A stretch of 64,000 bases of DNA from positions 62,001-126,000 of the forward strand of contig NZ_PPSL01000006.1 of NCBI RefSeq assembly GCF_002954265.1, read 5' to 3'. The notes beneath the pieces were generated by a model that was not told the DNA's origin, ran no database searches, and saw nothing but the letters and a program-made list of their open reading frames with translations. The position numbers and the translations under genes were made by a program. Positions 42,013 to 51,172 of the stretch are shown here, in pieces; position 1 is the stretch's first letter, and the number at the start of each line of letters is the position of its first letter. Origin of the DNA: Flavipsychrobacter stenotrophus (GTDB taxonomy: Bacteria > Bacteroidota > Bacteroidia > Chitinophagales > Chitinophagaceae).

Positions 42013-44331
42013 TTATTTCTTCATCAGGCTACCTGTATAGGTAGCTTCATTGCCTACCACACGGTAGTAATACATACCTACAGGCAGGTTTTCTGCGTTA
42101 ACTGTGTTAGTAGTAGTTGTTTGTAATGCCTGCGTGTGAACTATCTTACCATCTGCAGAGAATATCTGCATGGTCATTTCATTGCTAGTGCTACCTGTTA
42201 TTGACACAAACCAATTGTTATCAGTAGGATTAGGATATACAAATACGTTGGCATTACCGGCTGTTACATTTTCAACACCTGTAACGGCACCTGAAGGGTA
42301 GAAGCCAGAACCGCCACCTACTAAGGTTTTAGTCAATATATGTGCGAAACAAGTATCAGCACTTCTTGTAAGTGACCAGTTTGCTGTAGAAGCAGTAGCA
42401 CCATATTTGTACACAGAGAAGATAGCAGAGCTTCCGCCTGTAAACGCAGCTGAAGGATCTGCACTAACCGTAGTACTATTGACTTTATACATTCTAAAGT
42501 TGGTTAAAGCCAGCGGTGTGCCGGTAACACTACCATCAACATCTGCACTATCTTTTACTACAAATGGGAAAACAACTTCAACTGCAAGAGCAAGCGCCGC
42601 TGAAGACGGAGTTGCAACTGTCCAGTACCTGTTCATAGACACATTTGTTGTTCCTACACCTATAGTACCTGTAGGGAAAGTAGTTGCTGTGCCTACATTT
42701 GTACCAAACGCAGCCAATGTGTTTTGCTTAACAGAGAACCCTGTGGTGTTGAGGTTACCAATATTATTGCCGTTTTTCTTGATCATCAATACCAAAGTAT
42801 CATCGGCATGGCTTGCAGTAAGATTATCTTTCCAATAGTAAGTATAACCTGTGCTCATATCGGTACATTCTCTGTTAGCCGACAATGTTTTACCAGCCAG
42901 ATTAAGCGCATAACCGGGGTGGTAAGCTGCGCCACATGTTGATGAGAATGTGTTAGCAATTTCATATCTAACAGTATCACCAGGCTGGGTTCCAAAACCG
43001 TTGACAAACTTAATACCTGAACTGGTAAGATGGCAATAACTCATGATGGTGCCACCAACAGCGGTTGTGGGATTACCCGGATCGGCACAAGTACCTTCAA
43101 TTGTGTAACATCCATCTATAGCAGTAGTGCGGGTAGCCCCCCAGCAGCAACGGTGTGTGTGCGGAGAACCAAGATTGTGTCCCATTTCATGTGCAGCAAC
43201 TTCAATATTCCAGCTGAAAGTAGCAAAAGGAGATACCGTAAGCGACGTTGTATTATCAATGTTACAAAATGCATAAGGACCTGCGAAGCTCGATGCCTGA
43301 TATGGCATACACATAGTGCCCAACCATGCAACACCGCCCATAGAACCACCCTTGGTAGTAAATAAAGTAGCCTGGTCGCAGCCATGCATGGTATTCTGAG
43401 TGATTTTACCAAAAGTATCTAACCAAACTCCTGATGCACCCGCAGCCGTAGTGCCTAGTGGAGCGAACCTGTCTGTAATAGTATTTACCTGTACATACTT
43501 AAGTACTATCGGAATACCTTCGTTTCTGTAGATAGTATTCTTTACATTAAACATAGAATTAAGGTAATTGGTCACAGTTGTTACGTTTGACCCTTTCTTT
43601 ACATACATTGTATAGTCAACTACTTCAAAACACCTTACTTCAGTACAGTTATTGTATACGTTATTATTTATGGTTGTAGTTGTTTTGTGAGCCGGCCTTA
43701 CATCCTGCAACAAATCAGAACCACATTTAGGGGCTTTATCTTTAAAGAGGATGTCCTGATCGTTGTAACAAAGATAATTCTGGTTGTAGTTGTAGCTCTC
43801 ACCAACCATTGTATTTGGCTCTACAACAAAATTACCTTCCGGCGTAGAGAATATGCCGTATACTTCATTCTTAAAGAAAGAAAAAGAAGCTAATGATCCG
43901 GGAATACCCTTAACAACACCGCTATAATGTAAGCCTGGAGTATATTCAACCTTGGTATCAACACCATTTGCCCCCATAGCATGTACTTCAAAATCGTTGC
44001 TGGTGAAATCGTAACGGGCCAGTTCGATGGTGTATGTTGTACCATCGGGACCAGGGATAACCAGATTGATGGCAGTCATCTTTTTCTGCAGGAAGTCTGC
44101 AACCTTGGTGTAGTCTATAGTCAAAGGCTGAGCCTTCTCTACATTTTTAAGTAACTCTTTTTTATCAAAAGCCTGATTTGTCTGCCACAGGTCATTAACG
44201 GTAACAAATGAATGAGATTCCTTTACGTGCCTGATAAATGCATCCAGTGGTTTTTCCTCACGTGCTATGGCCGAGATACTCGTGACGCATGACAGTGCTA
44301 GCAGGCAAGCAGTTATAAATTTCGTCTTCAT
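42013..44331 (-). CDS. Secreted reprolysin-like zinc metalloprotease with T9SS domain
   Basis: A 772-residue protein. Signal peptide (MKTKFITACLLALSCVTSIS). The N-terminal region to about 200 looks like a propeptide. The catalytic domain carries HEMGHNLGSPHTH near residue 380, the HExxHxxGxxH zinc site of metzincins, followed by CCW and a downstream Met-turn-like IMSYCHL. A beta-rich region of about 250 residues follows, then the T9SS sorting domain (FVYPNPTDNNWFVSI, PVGMYYYRVVG). It is exported through the outer membrane. The likely role is extracellular protein degradation. A TATCTTTG element lies 28 nt upstream. Confidence 0.93.
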   Translation of the reverse strand: MKTKFITACLLALSCVTSISAIAREEKPLDAFIRHVKESHSFVTVNDLWQTNQAFDKKELLKNVEKAQPLTIDYTKVADFLQKKMTAINLVIPGPDGTTYTIELARYDFTSNDFEVHAMGANGVDTKVEYTPGLHYSGVVKGIPGSLASFSFFKNEVYGIFSTPEGNFVVEPNTMVGESYNYNQNYLCYNDQDILFKDKAPKCGSDLLQDVRPAHKTTTTINNNVYNNCTEVRCFEVVDYTMYVKKGSNVTTVTNYLNSMFNVKNTIYRNEGIPIVLKYVQVNTITDRFAPLGTTAAGASGVWLDTFGKITQNTMHGCDQATLFTTKGGSMGGVAWLGTMCMPYQASSFAGPYAFCNIDNTTSLTVSPFATFSWNIEVAAHEMGHNLGSPHTHRCCWGATRTTAIDGCYTIEGTCADPGNPTTAVGGTIMSYCHLTSSGIKFVNGFGTQPGDTVRYEIANTFSSTCGAAYHPGYALNLAGKTLSANRECTDMSTGYTYYWKDNLTASHADDTLVLMIKKNGNNIGNLNTTGFSVKQNTLAAFGTNVGTATTFPTGTIGVGTTNVSMNRYWTVATPSSAALALAVEVVFPFVVKDSADVDGSVTGTPLALTNFRMYKVNSTTVSADPSAAFTGGSSAIFSVYKYGATASTANWSLTRSADTCFAHILTKTLVGGGSGFYPSGAVTGVENVTAGNANVFVYPNPTDNNWFVSITGSTSNEMTMQIFSADGKIVHTQALQTTTTNTVNAENLPVGMYYYRVVGNEATYTGSLMKK

Positions 44332-44358
44332 AAAAGTTTAAAAGATTTTTTAATTTTC

Positions 44359-44366
44359 TCAAAGAT
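44359..44366 (-). promoter_or_regulatory. -7 element for the metalloprotease gene
   Basis: TATCTTTG on the minus strand, 28 nt before the ATG at 44331. Confidence 0.45.
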
Positions 44367-44562
44367 ATTAGTTTGCAGATTATTAACGAAATTTTAATAA
44401 AGCGAATTAGCATAATGTATATTCGTATTGCCATAGAATTAGTTCTACTCAAACAAATAAGCCTCAAAACGCTTTAAATGCTTAATAGAAAGCCCAAGGC
44501 ATTTTTAAAATAATTTACATTATATAATATAAATGAGTAAATTCATATTTCAATACAAGCAT

Positions 44563-46137
44563 ATGAAGCAAAAACTGTTACTTATTTCTTCATTGATACT
44601 ATCGGCACTAGCCACACAGGCTGCACCGGTATGGAGCACTGATGTGGCGCCAATACTTTATAACCACTGTACTTCATGCCACCATTCCGGAGGTATCGCT
44701 CCGTTTGCACTGATGACCTACAGCGATGCGGTGGCCAATGCGGGTATGATGCTTACCGATGTAACAAGTGGTAAAATGCCTCCGTGGCCACCTGAAAAAA
44801 ATTATTCACATTTTGCACATGAGCGCATTCTTTCTGCGGTAGAGATCAATACAATAGCCAGCTGGGCTAGTGGCGGCACGCCGGCAGGTACGCTCTCTGC
44901 CGCTCCACCAATGCCCGTATACGGTTCGGTAGGTGAACTGCCCGGCACTCCAGATCTTATCGTTAAAATACCCACCTATACTTCTACCGCTGCAAGTGGA
45001 GACCTTTACCAGTGCTTTACTATACCCAGCGGGCTGCTGGCCGATAAATATGTTACGGCTTTTGAAGCTATACCCGGCAACCCCGCTATAGTACATCATG
45101 TATTGGTATTCTGGGATACAACCGGTGCATGTTCGGCACTTGATGCTGCAAGCCCCGGCCCCGGTTATACCAACTTTGGTGGTGTAGGTAGCAGTGACGC
45201 TGTAATGGTGGGCGCATGGGTACCCGGCAGTGCCGCTATGGTATACCCAAATGGATTTGGGCTAAGGATACCGCAAAATGCAGACATAGCATTACAAATA
45301 CACTACCCTGCCGGCACCTCGGGTTTAGTAGATAGTACCGAAGTACATTTCTTCTTCTCATCTGCACCAACCATAAGGAATGTGCGTATAGATCCGATCC
45401 TGAACCACGAAAGCAACATAAATACGCCGCTGAACATTCCGGCAAACGCTATACAAACTTACCATGAACACCAGGTATCTCCAGTCGATGTTACATTGCT
45501 GGGCCTTGCACCGCACATGCATTTGATAGGTACAAGCATAAAAAGCTATGGTGTATTGCCAACCGGCGATACAGACAGGTATATTAATATACCTGCATGG
45601 GATTTTCACTGGCAAGGATTTTACGCCTTCCCGCGCCTGAAACATGTACCACCGCTGAGTACTATTTATGCTGATGCAGAATATAATAACACCAGCTCAA
45701 ACCCGGAAAATCCGAGTTCACCACCCCAACTTGTAACAGCCGGAGAAAATACTACCGATGAAATGATGATCGTCTATTTTATTTACACAGCCTATCAGGC
45801 AGGAGATGAAAATATCATTGTTGATTCGGCAGTTGCACTGAATACACCTACTACATTATCCAACTATTACCATGGTCAGCAACTGCTTGGGGTATCTCCC
45901 AACCCCGCTGTGAATAACATCATGATCAAGTGTTTCCTAGAGAATGCCAATGCCTGCACTATAGAATTGATAGACATGCAAGGCAAAGTGGCAAAACAGC
46001 TTGCGGAACACGAACTGGTAAGCAAAGGCTACAACGCGCTAACCTACTCCATTGCAGGGGTGCCATCAGGAACATACAGTGTGCGAATGCGGACACAGGA
46101 ACGGATATTATCTCAAAAACTGGTCATTTTACCATAA
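44563..46137 (+). CDS. Secreted cytochrome c/copper type II monooxygenase-like fusion with T9SS domain
   Basis: A 524-residue protein from ATG 44563 (MKQKLLLISSLILSALATQA, signal peptide); the frame starts 30 nt earlier. A c-heme site CTSCH (36-40) lies in the N-terminal 100 residues. Next come two copper-site regions as in DBH/PHM monooxygenases: the first has an HHVLVFW pair and QIHYPAG; the second has LAPHMHLIG and a final MMIVYFIYTA Met. The last 75 residues are a T9SS sorting domain. It probably takes electrons from the heme to the copper sites, acting outside the cell, with an unknown substrate. Single gene with a strong terminator. Confidence 0.85.
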   Translation: MKQKLLLISSLILSALATQAAPVWSTDVAPILYNHCTSCHHSGGIAPFALMTYSDAVANAGMMLTDVTSGKMPPWPPEKNYSHFAHERILSAVEINTIASWASGGTPAGTLSAAPPMPVYGSVGELPGTPDLIVKIPTYTSTAASGDLYQCFTIPSGLLADKYVTAFEAIPGNPAIVHHVLVFWDTTGACSALDAASPGPGYTNFGGVGSSDAVMVGAWVPGSAAMVYPNGFGLRIPQNADIALQIHYPAGTSGLVDSTEVHFFFSSAPTIRNVRIDPILNHESNINTPLNIPANAIQTYHEHQVSPVDVTLLGLAPHMHLIGTSIKSYGVLPTGDTDRYINIPAWDFHWQGFYAFPRLKHVPPLSTIYADAEYNNTSSNPENPSSPPQLVTAGENTTDEMMIVYFIYTAYQAGDENIIVDSAVALNTPTTLSNYYHGQQLLGVSPNPAVNNIMIKCFLENANACTIELIDMQGKVAKQLAEHELVSKGYNALTYSIAGVPSGTYSVRMRTQERILSQKLVILP

Positions 46138-46149
46138 ATCTTCTTTCGT

Positions 46150-46182
46150 GAACTGCCCCGCACCTGCGGGGCAGTTTTTTTA
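46150..46182 (+). terminator. Rho-independent terminator
   Basis: AACTGCCCCGC, ACCT loop and GCGGGGCAGTT followed by TTTTT; 13 nt after the stop at 46137. Confidence 0.93.
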
Positions 46183-46254
46183 TATGCGTTCTTTAGCAAC
46201 ACATTAACCATCACGTTATTATCTTTACACCGCTTACAAGAAGCGTTTCAGCGC

Positions 46255-47037
46255 ATGAACAAAACAATATTGATAACCGGGGCAACCTCCGGATTTGGAA
46301 AGGCCATAGCGATAAAATTTGCTCAAAACGGATACACTGTCTGTATAACAGGCCGCAGAGAAGAACGATTAGCCGATCTAAAACAACAACTGGAAGACGA
46401 GTATAAAGTAAAAGTGATCACGCTGAACTTTGACGTACGCGATAAGCAGCAGGTAGCCGCAGCCATTGCTCACCTGAAAACGCAGGTAGATCGTATAGAT
46501 ATACTGGTGAATAACGCAGGACTAGCATCGGGCCTTAGCAGTATAGAAGACGGAGACACCGATGACTGGGATGTAATGATAGATACCAACCTGAAAGGAC
46601 TACTTTATGTGACGCGCCAGGTGGCACCAATAATGACCAGCCAGGCATCGGGCCACATCATTAACATTGGTTCTACCGCATCTAAAATGGTGTACAAGAA
46701 TGGCAATGTTTACTGCGCTACCAAATTTGCCGTAGATGCGCTGAACCAGGCCATGAGAATAGACCTGCTGAGCTACGGTATAAAGGTAACCGGCATTCAC
46801 CCCGGCATGGCAGAAACAGAGTTTTCTGTGGTGAGATTCAAAGGAGACGAAGAAAGAGCCAAAAATGTATACGCAGAGATCAACCCGCTAAGGGCTGAAG
46901 ATATAGCTGACATAGCATGGTATTGTGCTAATCTGCCTGCACATGTATGTATCAATGACCTTACCGTTACCTGCCTGAACCAGGCAACGAGTGTAAATAC
47001 AATAAAGGAAGCAGACAGAATAAAAAGTAAAAAGTAA
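46255..47037 (+). CDS. Short-chain dehydrogenase/reductase (YdfG-like)
   Basis: A 260-residue SDR. Rossmann glycine motif TGATSGFGKAIA (8-19), the NNAG motif (LVNNAGLASG), and the catalytic Ser-Tyr-Lys in STASKMVYKNGNVYCATKFAVD. The C-terminal half has the usual HPGMAETEF. It resembles serine/3-hydroxy acid dehydrogenase YdfG, but the substrate is uncertain. Its 3' end is rich in AAAGTAAAAAGT and is followed at once by a 20-bp palindrome at 47041. Confidence 0.92.
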   Translation: MNKTILITGATSGFGKAIAIKFAQNGYTVCITGRREERLADLKQQLEDEYKVKVITLNFDVRDKQQVAAAIAHLKTQVDRIDILVNNAGLASGLSSIEDGDTDDWDVMIDTNLKGLLYVTRQVAPIMTSQASGHIINIGSTASKMVYKNGNVYCATKFAVDALNQAMRIDLLSYGIKVTGIHPGMAETEFSVVRFKGDEERAKNVYAEINPLRAEDIADIAWYCANLPAHVCINDLTVTCLNQATSVNTIKEADRIKSKK

Positions 47038-47040
47038 AAG

Positions 47041-47060
47041 CCTGCCTACCGGTAGGCAGG
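47041..47060. repeat. Perfect 20-bp palindrome
   Basis: CCTGCCTACCGGTAGGCAGG is fully self-complementary and lies 3 nt after the SDR stop. Similar CTGCC-GGCAG palindromes are common as dispersed elements in this phylum; it could be a REP-like element or a terminator without a T run. Confidence 0.6.
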
Positions 47061-47126
47061 TAAAAAGTGGTTTATGCGGCAATAGTTGTACTCACAACTC
47101 TATACTAACTACAATCCTAAAAAGAC

Positions 47127-47549
47127 ATGTTCATTTCCACTACACAGATAAGAGTAAGATATGGAGAAACCGACCAGATGGGGTATCTATATTACGGAAA
47201 CTATGCGCTCTATTATGAGGTAGGCAGGGCTGAAGCAATACGCGAATTAGGGTTTACTTACCGGGAACTGGAAGAAAAGGGAATTATGATGCCGGTAGCC
47301 GAATTGAATGTGCAGTATTACAGGCCGGCGGTTTATGATGATCTCATTACCGTCAAGACCATACTGAAAGAATTACCCACTTCAAGTAAGATCCAGTTCC
47401 ATAGTGAGCTGTATAATGAAGCAGGAGTATTTTTGAATAAGGGGGTGACCACACTGGTATTCTTTGACCCTAAAGAAAAGAAGAAAGTAAACATGCCTGA
47501 AGAATTACATAGCCGACTGGCTCCATTCTTTACTCAGGCTGATCTCTGA
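47127..47549 (+). CDS. Acyl-CoA thioesterase, YbgC/FadM type
   Basis: A 140-residue hotdog protein. The family signature RYGETDQMGYLYYGNYALYYEVGR (Asp in TD, then GNY) is followed by an AEAIRELG helix. It hydrolyses acyl-CoA thioesters in the cytoplasm. It precedes cinA by 29 bp on the same strand, so they may share a transcript. Confidence 0.9.
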   Translation: MFISTTQIRVRYGETDQMGYLYYGNYALYYEVGRAEAIRELGFTYRELEEKGIMMPVAELNVQYYRPAVYDDLITVKTILKELPTSSKIQFHSELYNEAGVFLNKGVTTLVFFDPKEKKKVNMPEELHSRLAPFFTQADL

Positions 47550-47578
47550 TATTTTTAAACACCGCTACAAAATTATCC

Positions 47579-48838
47579 ATGAGTAACATACATGCAGTAA
47601 TAATAACCATAGGTGACGAATTGCTGATCGGTCAGACTATTGATACCAATTCAGCCTGGATAGCGCAGCAGTTAAATAAGCTGGGTATTGATGTCGTAAG
47701 GCGTGTGGCAGTTGGCGACACCAAGGATGCCATAACTAACGCGCTTGATGAAGAATTACAAAAGGCATCATTACTTATACTTACCGGTGGCCTTGGCCCT
47801 ACCAGCGATGATATTACCAAACCATTACTTTGCGATTATTTTGGTGGCAAACTGATCGTAAATGAAAAGGTGCTCACTCACCTGAAGGAAATGTTTGCCA
47901 AACGCAACCGGCCAATACTGGAGCGAAATATGAAGCAGGCTGAAGTACCGGACGTATGCACTGTACTGTTTAATGATATGGGCACAGCTCCGGGTATGTG
48001 GTTTGAAAAGGATGGGAAGATCATCATTTCGCTGCCCGGCGTACCATTTGAGATGCAGCATATAATGACCAATGTAGCACTGCCGCGCATTAAAGATCAT
48101 TTCCCCGGCGATGCTATTGTGCACCGAAGTGTATTTACAGCGGGGGAAGGAGAAAGCTTTATTGCGGAGAAACTGCTGGACATAGAGGCGTCGTTACCAA
48201 ACCACATAAAACTGGCATTTCTACCAGACAGTGGTTTTGTGAAACTAAGACTGACAGGAAAAAGTACAAACATAGAACAGTTAACAGCGGAAATAGAAGC
48301 GAAGCAGCAGGAGATTGCCACCAGGTTGGGCAGCATAGTAATAGCTATGGATGATATGCCGGTTGAAAAGATACTGGGCAATACCATGAAAGCAAATGGT
48401 AAAACTATTGGCATAGCGGAAAGCTGCACCGGTGGGTATATAGGGCATTACATTACACAGGTAGCGGGCGCCTCTGCATACTTTATGGGTAGCATCGTTT
48501 CTTACGACAACTCTATTAAACAGAATGTGCTGGGTGTAAAGGAAGAAACACTCACCACCTACGGAGCCGTGAGTGAAGAAACCGTAATAGAAATGGCTAA
48601 GGGTGCAATGAAAGTACTTAATGTGGACTACACCCTATCTGTAAGCGGTGTACTGGGCCCTGATGGCGGAACGGGAAGAGTAAAAGTAGGGACAGTGTGG
48701 ATGGCAGTCGCATCGAAAGATGAGGTGAAGACGAAAGAATTCAGATTCTTCTACGACAGGGAACGTAATAAAGAGATGGCTGCTAAAAATGGCATGCTTT
48801 TCCTCTGGAAATTCATTAATAATAAGTTATCAGCATGA
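47579..48838 (+). CDS. cinA: CinA family protein
   Basis: A 419-residue protein. The N-terminal COG1058-type domain has IGDELLIGQTIDTNSAWIA and TGGLGPTSDDIT; a middle region has PGVPFEMQHIM. The C-terminal domain has AESCTGGYIGHYITQVAGASAYFMGSI and SGVLGPDGGT of the nicotinamide-nucleotide amidase type. CinA has been linked to competence, pyridine nucleotide salvage and ADP-ribose hydrolysis. It overlaps aroK by 4 bp (ATGA). Length is normal for the two-domain form. Confidence 0.93.
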   Translation: MSNIHAVIITIGDELLIGQTIDTNSAWIAQQLNKLGIDVVRRVAVGDTKDAITNALDEELQKASLLILTGGLGPTSDDITKPLLCDYFGGKLIVNEKVLTHLKEMFAKRNRPILERNMKQAEVPDVCTVLFNDMGTAPGMWFEKDGKIIISLPGVPFEMQHIMTNVALPRIKDHFPGDAIVHRSVFTAGEGESFIAEKLLDIEASLPNHIKLAFLPDSGFVKLRLTGKSTNIEQLTAEIEAKQQEIATRLGSIVIAMDDMPVEKILGNTMKANGKTIGIAESCTGGYIGHYITQVAGASAYFMGSIVSYDNSIKQNVLGVKEETLTTYGAVSEETVIEMAKGAMKVLNVDYTLSVSGVLGPDGGTGRVKVGTVWMAVASKDEVKTKEFRFFYDRERNKEMAAKNGMLFLWKFINNKLSA

Positions 48839-49335
48839 TCTTTTTGATAGGAATGCCCGGAACCGGGAAAACATATTGGGGCAAAAAACTGGCCGACGCC
48901 TATGACCAGGAGTTTATAGACATGGATGCCTACATAGCCAAAAAGGAAAAGGCTGAAATTGCCACTTTGTTTGAAATAGAAGGGGAAGAGGGTTTCCGTA
49001 AAATGGAAAATGTGTACCTGGAACGTATCATTGCTACTGCCCCGGAAAATACGGTTATTGCCTGTGGCGGAGGCACGCCTTGTTTCTTTAAAAATATGGA
49101 GATGATGCTGGACGCTGGCGAGGTAATTTACCTGCAGTCGACTACCGCACACCTGGTAAATAATTTGAAGAACGACACTACACAAAGGCCTTTACTAAAA
49201 GGCAAGAGTAATCTGGATGAATACCTGGATAAACTACTCACAGAGCGCAAGGAAGACTACGAGCTGGCGCAGCACATTTTACAAACAGAAGACATTTCGC
49301 TCACTACCTTTGAAAAAATTATGCCTCATGTATAA
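48835..49335 (+). CDS. aroK: Shikimate kinase
   Basis: A 166-residue P-loop kinase. Walker A GMPGTGKTYWGKKLA (6-20), Mg/shikimate residue Asp in DMDAYI, the Glu-Arg helix EEGFRKME, GGGTPCF and the lid Arg in RPLLKG. It phosphorylates shikimate in aromatic amino-acid synthesis. It overlaps cinA by 4 bp and the next gene by 8 bp. Confidence 0.94.
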   Translation: MIFLIGMPGTGKTYWGKKLADAYDQEFIDMDAYIAKKEKAEIATLFEIEGEEGFRKMENVYLERIIATAPENTVIACGGGTPCFFKNMEMMLDAGEVIYLQSTTAHLVNNLKNDTTQRPLLKGKSNLDEYLDKLLTERKEDYELAQHILQTEDISLTTFEKIMPHV

Positions 49336-49717
49336 ACCCGCAATAGTAGCAGGTATAGTGCTGGCAGGCCTTGCCGTAGTACTGGGCGCCTTTGCTGCCC
49401 ACGGACTGAAAAGCATGTTGCCGCCTGAAAAGATCGATGTTTTTCAGAAGGGAGTAACCTATCAATTTTACCACAGCTTTGCATTGTTGATACTAGGGGT
49501 AGTATACGCATCTTTCCCTAATAAACAACTGGAAGTGGCTATGCCTCTGTTCATAGGTGGCATCATATGCTTCAGTGGCACACTGTATCTATATCCTCTG
49601 CTGGAGGTTAAGAATGTGAACATCCCTGTGATAGGCAGATTGATCACACCGGTGGGTGGATTACTGTTTATTTCAGGTTGGGTCATGTTCTTATTGGGTG
49701 TGTTGAAAAAAGCCTGA
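49328..49717 (+). CDS. DUF423 membrane protein
   Basis: A 129-residue protein starting at ATG 49328 (MYKPAIVAGIVLAGLAVVLG); the longer frame at 49217 overlaps aroK. Four hydrophobic segments, with the family motif GAFAAHGLK and FQKGVTYQFYHSFALL, FSGTLYLY and ITPVGGLLFISGW. DUF423 proteins (YgdD type) have no known biochemical role. The start overlaps the aroK stop by 8 bp. Confidence 0.9.
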   Translation: MYKPAIVAGIVLAGLAVVLGAFAAHGLKSMLPPEKIDVFQKGVTYQFYHSFALLILGVVYASFPNKQLEVAMPLFIGGIICFSGTLYLYPLLEVKNVNIPVIGRLITPVGGLLFISGWVMFLLGVLKKA

Positions 49718-49750
49718 TTTGTCTATATTTAGATCATTAGAATAATTGTT

Positions 49751-50494
49751 ATGAAAGTAATTGCTTTAATACCGGCCCGCCTTGGCGCTACCCGTTTCCC
49801 ATCAAAATTGCTCGCTCCAATAAAAGGTAAGAGTGTAATACATCGTACTTATGAGTCGGCAGTAAACACCGGCTTGTTTGATGAGGTGATCGTTGTTACG
49901 GATAGTGACGAGATAATGGATGAGATAATCAAAAACGGCGGAAAGGCAGTAAAGAGCAAGGGCACTTATGAAAGTGGTACAGACCGTATAGCCGAGATTG
50001 CGGAACATATGGATGCCGATGTATTCGTAAACGTACAGGGCGATGAACCATTTGTACAGAAACAACCTCTGGAGCAACTACTGAACCTGTTTACCGGAGC
50101 AGACGGGAATACCGTGCAGGTGGCTTCGCTAGTGCAGCGTCTTACTAATCCTGCATTGATACAAGACCATAATTATGTGAAGGTGGCATTGGCACTCAAC
50201 AATGATGCACTCTTCTTCTCGCGTAGTGTACTGCCCTACCCGCGCAACAAAGAGATAGAGATACCCTACTACGAACATATTGGAGTATATGCATTCCGCA
50301 AGGAGGCTTTAATGAACTTTACCAATTGGCCAATGACCCCACTGGAAGCCGCTGAAAAAGTAGAATGTCTGCGCTTCCTGGAACATGGCGTGCCTATGCG
50401 CATGGCCATCACCCAGTACATGGGCGTAGAGATAGATACTCCTGAAGATATCACCAGAGCTGAGAAGCTGATGGAACAGAATGGATGGTTATAA
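49751..50494 (+). CDS. kdsB: 3-deoxy-manno-octulosonate cytidylyltransferase
   Basis: A 247-residue protein: IPARLGATRFPSKLLAPIKGK at the nucleotide site, ESGTDRIAE, VNVQGDEPFVQ, and C-terminal EKVECLRFLEHG. It activates Kdo as CMP-Kdo, needed for lipid A/LPS core synthesis. The Kdo transferase gene waaA is at 53387-54628 on the other strand. A strong hairpin terminator follows. Confidence 0.95.
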   Translation: MKVIALIPARLGATRFPSKLLAPIKGKSVIHRTYESAVNTGLFDEVIVVTDSDEIMDEIIKNGGKAVKSKGTYESGTDRIAEIAEHMDADVFVNVQGDEPFVQKQPLEQLLNLFTGADGNTVQVASLVQRLTNPALIQDHNYVKVALALNNDALFFSRSVLPYPRNKEIEIPYYEHIGVYAFRKEALMNFTNWPMTPLEAAEKVECLRFLEHGVPMRMAITQYMGVEIDTPEDITRAEKLMEQNGWL

Positions 50495-50558
50495 TTTGAC
50501 AATTCGGCAATGAGGATATTTGACAATGACCGATCTGCGGAAATACTGCGTTAAACAA

Positions 50559-50593
50559 AATCGCCGCTTCAACTATTAGCTGAAGCGGCGATT
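50559..50593. terminator. Bidirectional terminator between kdsB and rfbC
   Basis: AATCGCCGCTTCA, 9-nt loop, and TGAAGCGGCGATT give a 13-bp stem preceded by AAAA and followed by TCTATTT. Confidence 0.85.
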
Positions 50594-50613
50594 CTATTTC
50601 TGTTGTCTCCTTA

Positions 50614-51162
50614 TTAAAACAAGTTATTAGCATCCTTAAGCAATGGTTGCTTCTGATCTTTTTCAGAGACAATTGCTTTGCTGATGTCTATCTTCCAGTC
50701 AATGTTTATAGCGGGATCGGCATAGTATAAACCACCTTCACAATCTTTGCTGTAGTAGTTATCGCATTTGTAGAATACCTCAGCAGTATCGCTCAAAACA
50801 GCATAGCCATGAGCAAAACCATGAGGTATAAGAAACTGCACCTTGTTCTCTGCCGACAGTTCTATACCATACCACTGGCCGTAGGTCTTGCTACCCTTGC
50901 GGATATCAACAGCTACATCCCATATACTGCCTTCCAATACACGCAACAACTTACATTGCGGAACCGGATTATTTTGGTAGTGCAGTCCGCGTAGTACGTT
51001 CTTTATAGACCGCGCCTGATTGTCTTGTATGAAATTAACGGCATTGCCCTCGTCTTCGAAAGTGCTCTTGCGATAGCTTTCAAAGAAGTAGCCTCTTTCG
51101 TCTCCATGAACTTTCGGTTCGAGGATCAGCAGTCCGTCTATGTGCGTTTTAGTTACTTTCAT
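50614..51162 (-). CDS. rfbC: dTDP-4-dehydrorhamnose 3,5-epimerase
   Basis: A 182-residue cupin-fold enzyme. GYFFESYRKSTFEDEG, the catalytic His in RGLHYQNNP, KLLRVLEGSIWDVAVDIRKGSKTYGQW, and a Tyr-containing FAHGYAVLSD. It epimerises the dTDP-sugar in rhamnose or deoxysugar synthesis. It lies 10 bp downstream of a DegT aminotransferase on the same strand, so the pair probably builds a modified dTDP sugar for surface polysaccharide. No rmlA, rmlB or rmlD is in the window. Confidence 0.94.
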   Translation of the reverse strand: MKVTKTHIDGLLILEPKVHGDERGYFFESYRKSTFEDEGNAVNFIQDNQARSIKNVLRGLHYQNNPVPQCKLLRVLEGSIWDVAVDIRKGSKTYGQWYGIELSAENKVQFLIPHGFAHGYAVLSDTAEVFYKCDNYYSKDCEGGLYYADPAINIDWKIDISKAIVSEKDQKQPLLKDANNLF

Positions 51163-51172
51163 TAGAATAGAT

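Noticed and set aside
43116-43412. Minus-strand 98-codon frame overlapping the metalloprotease
   Set aside because: It lies in another frame within the HExxH region and has no features of its own.
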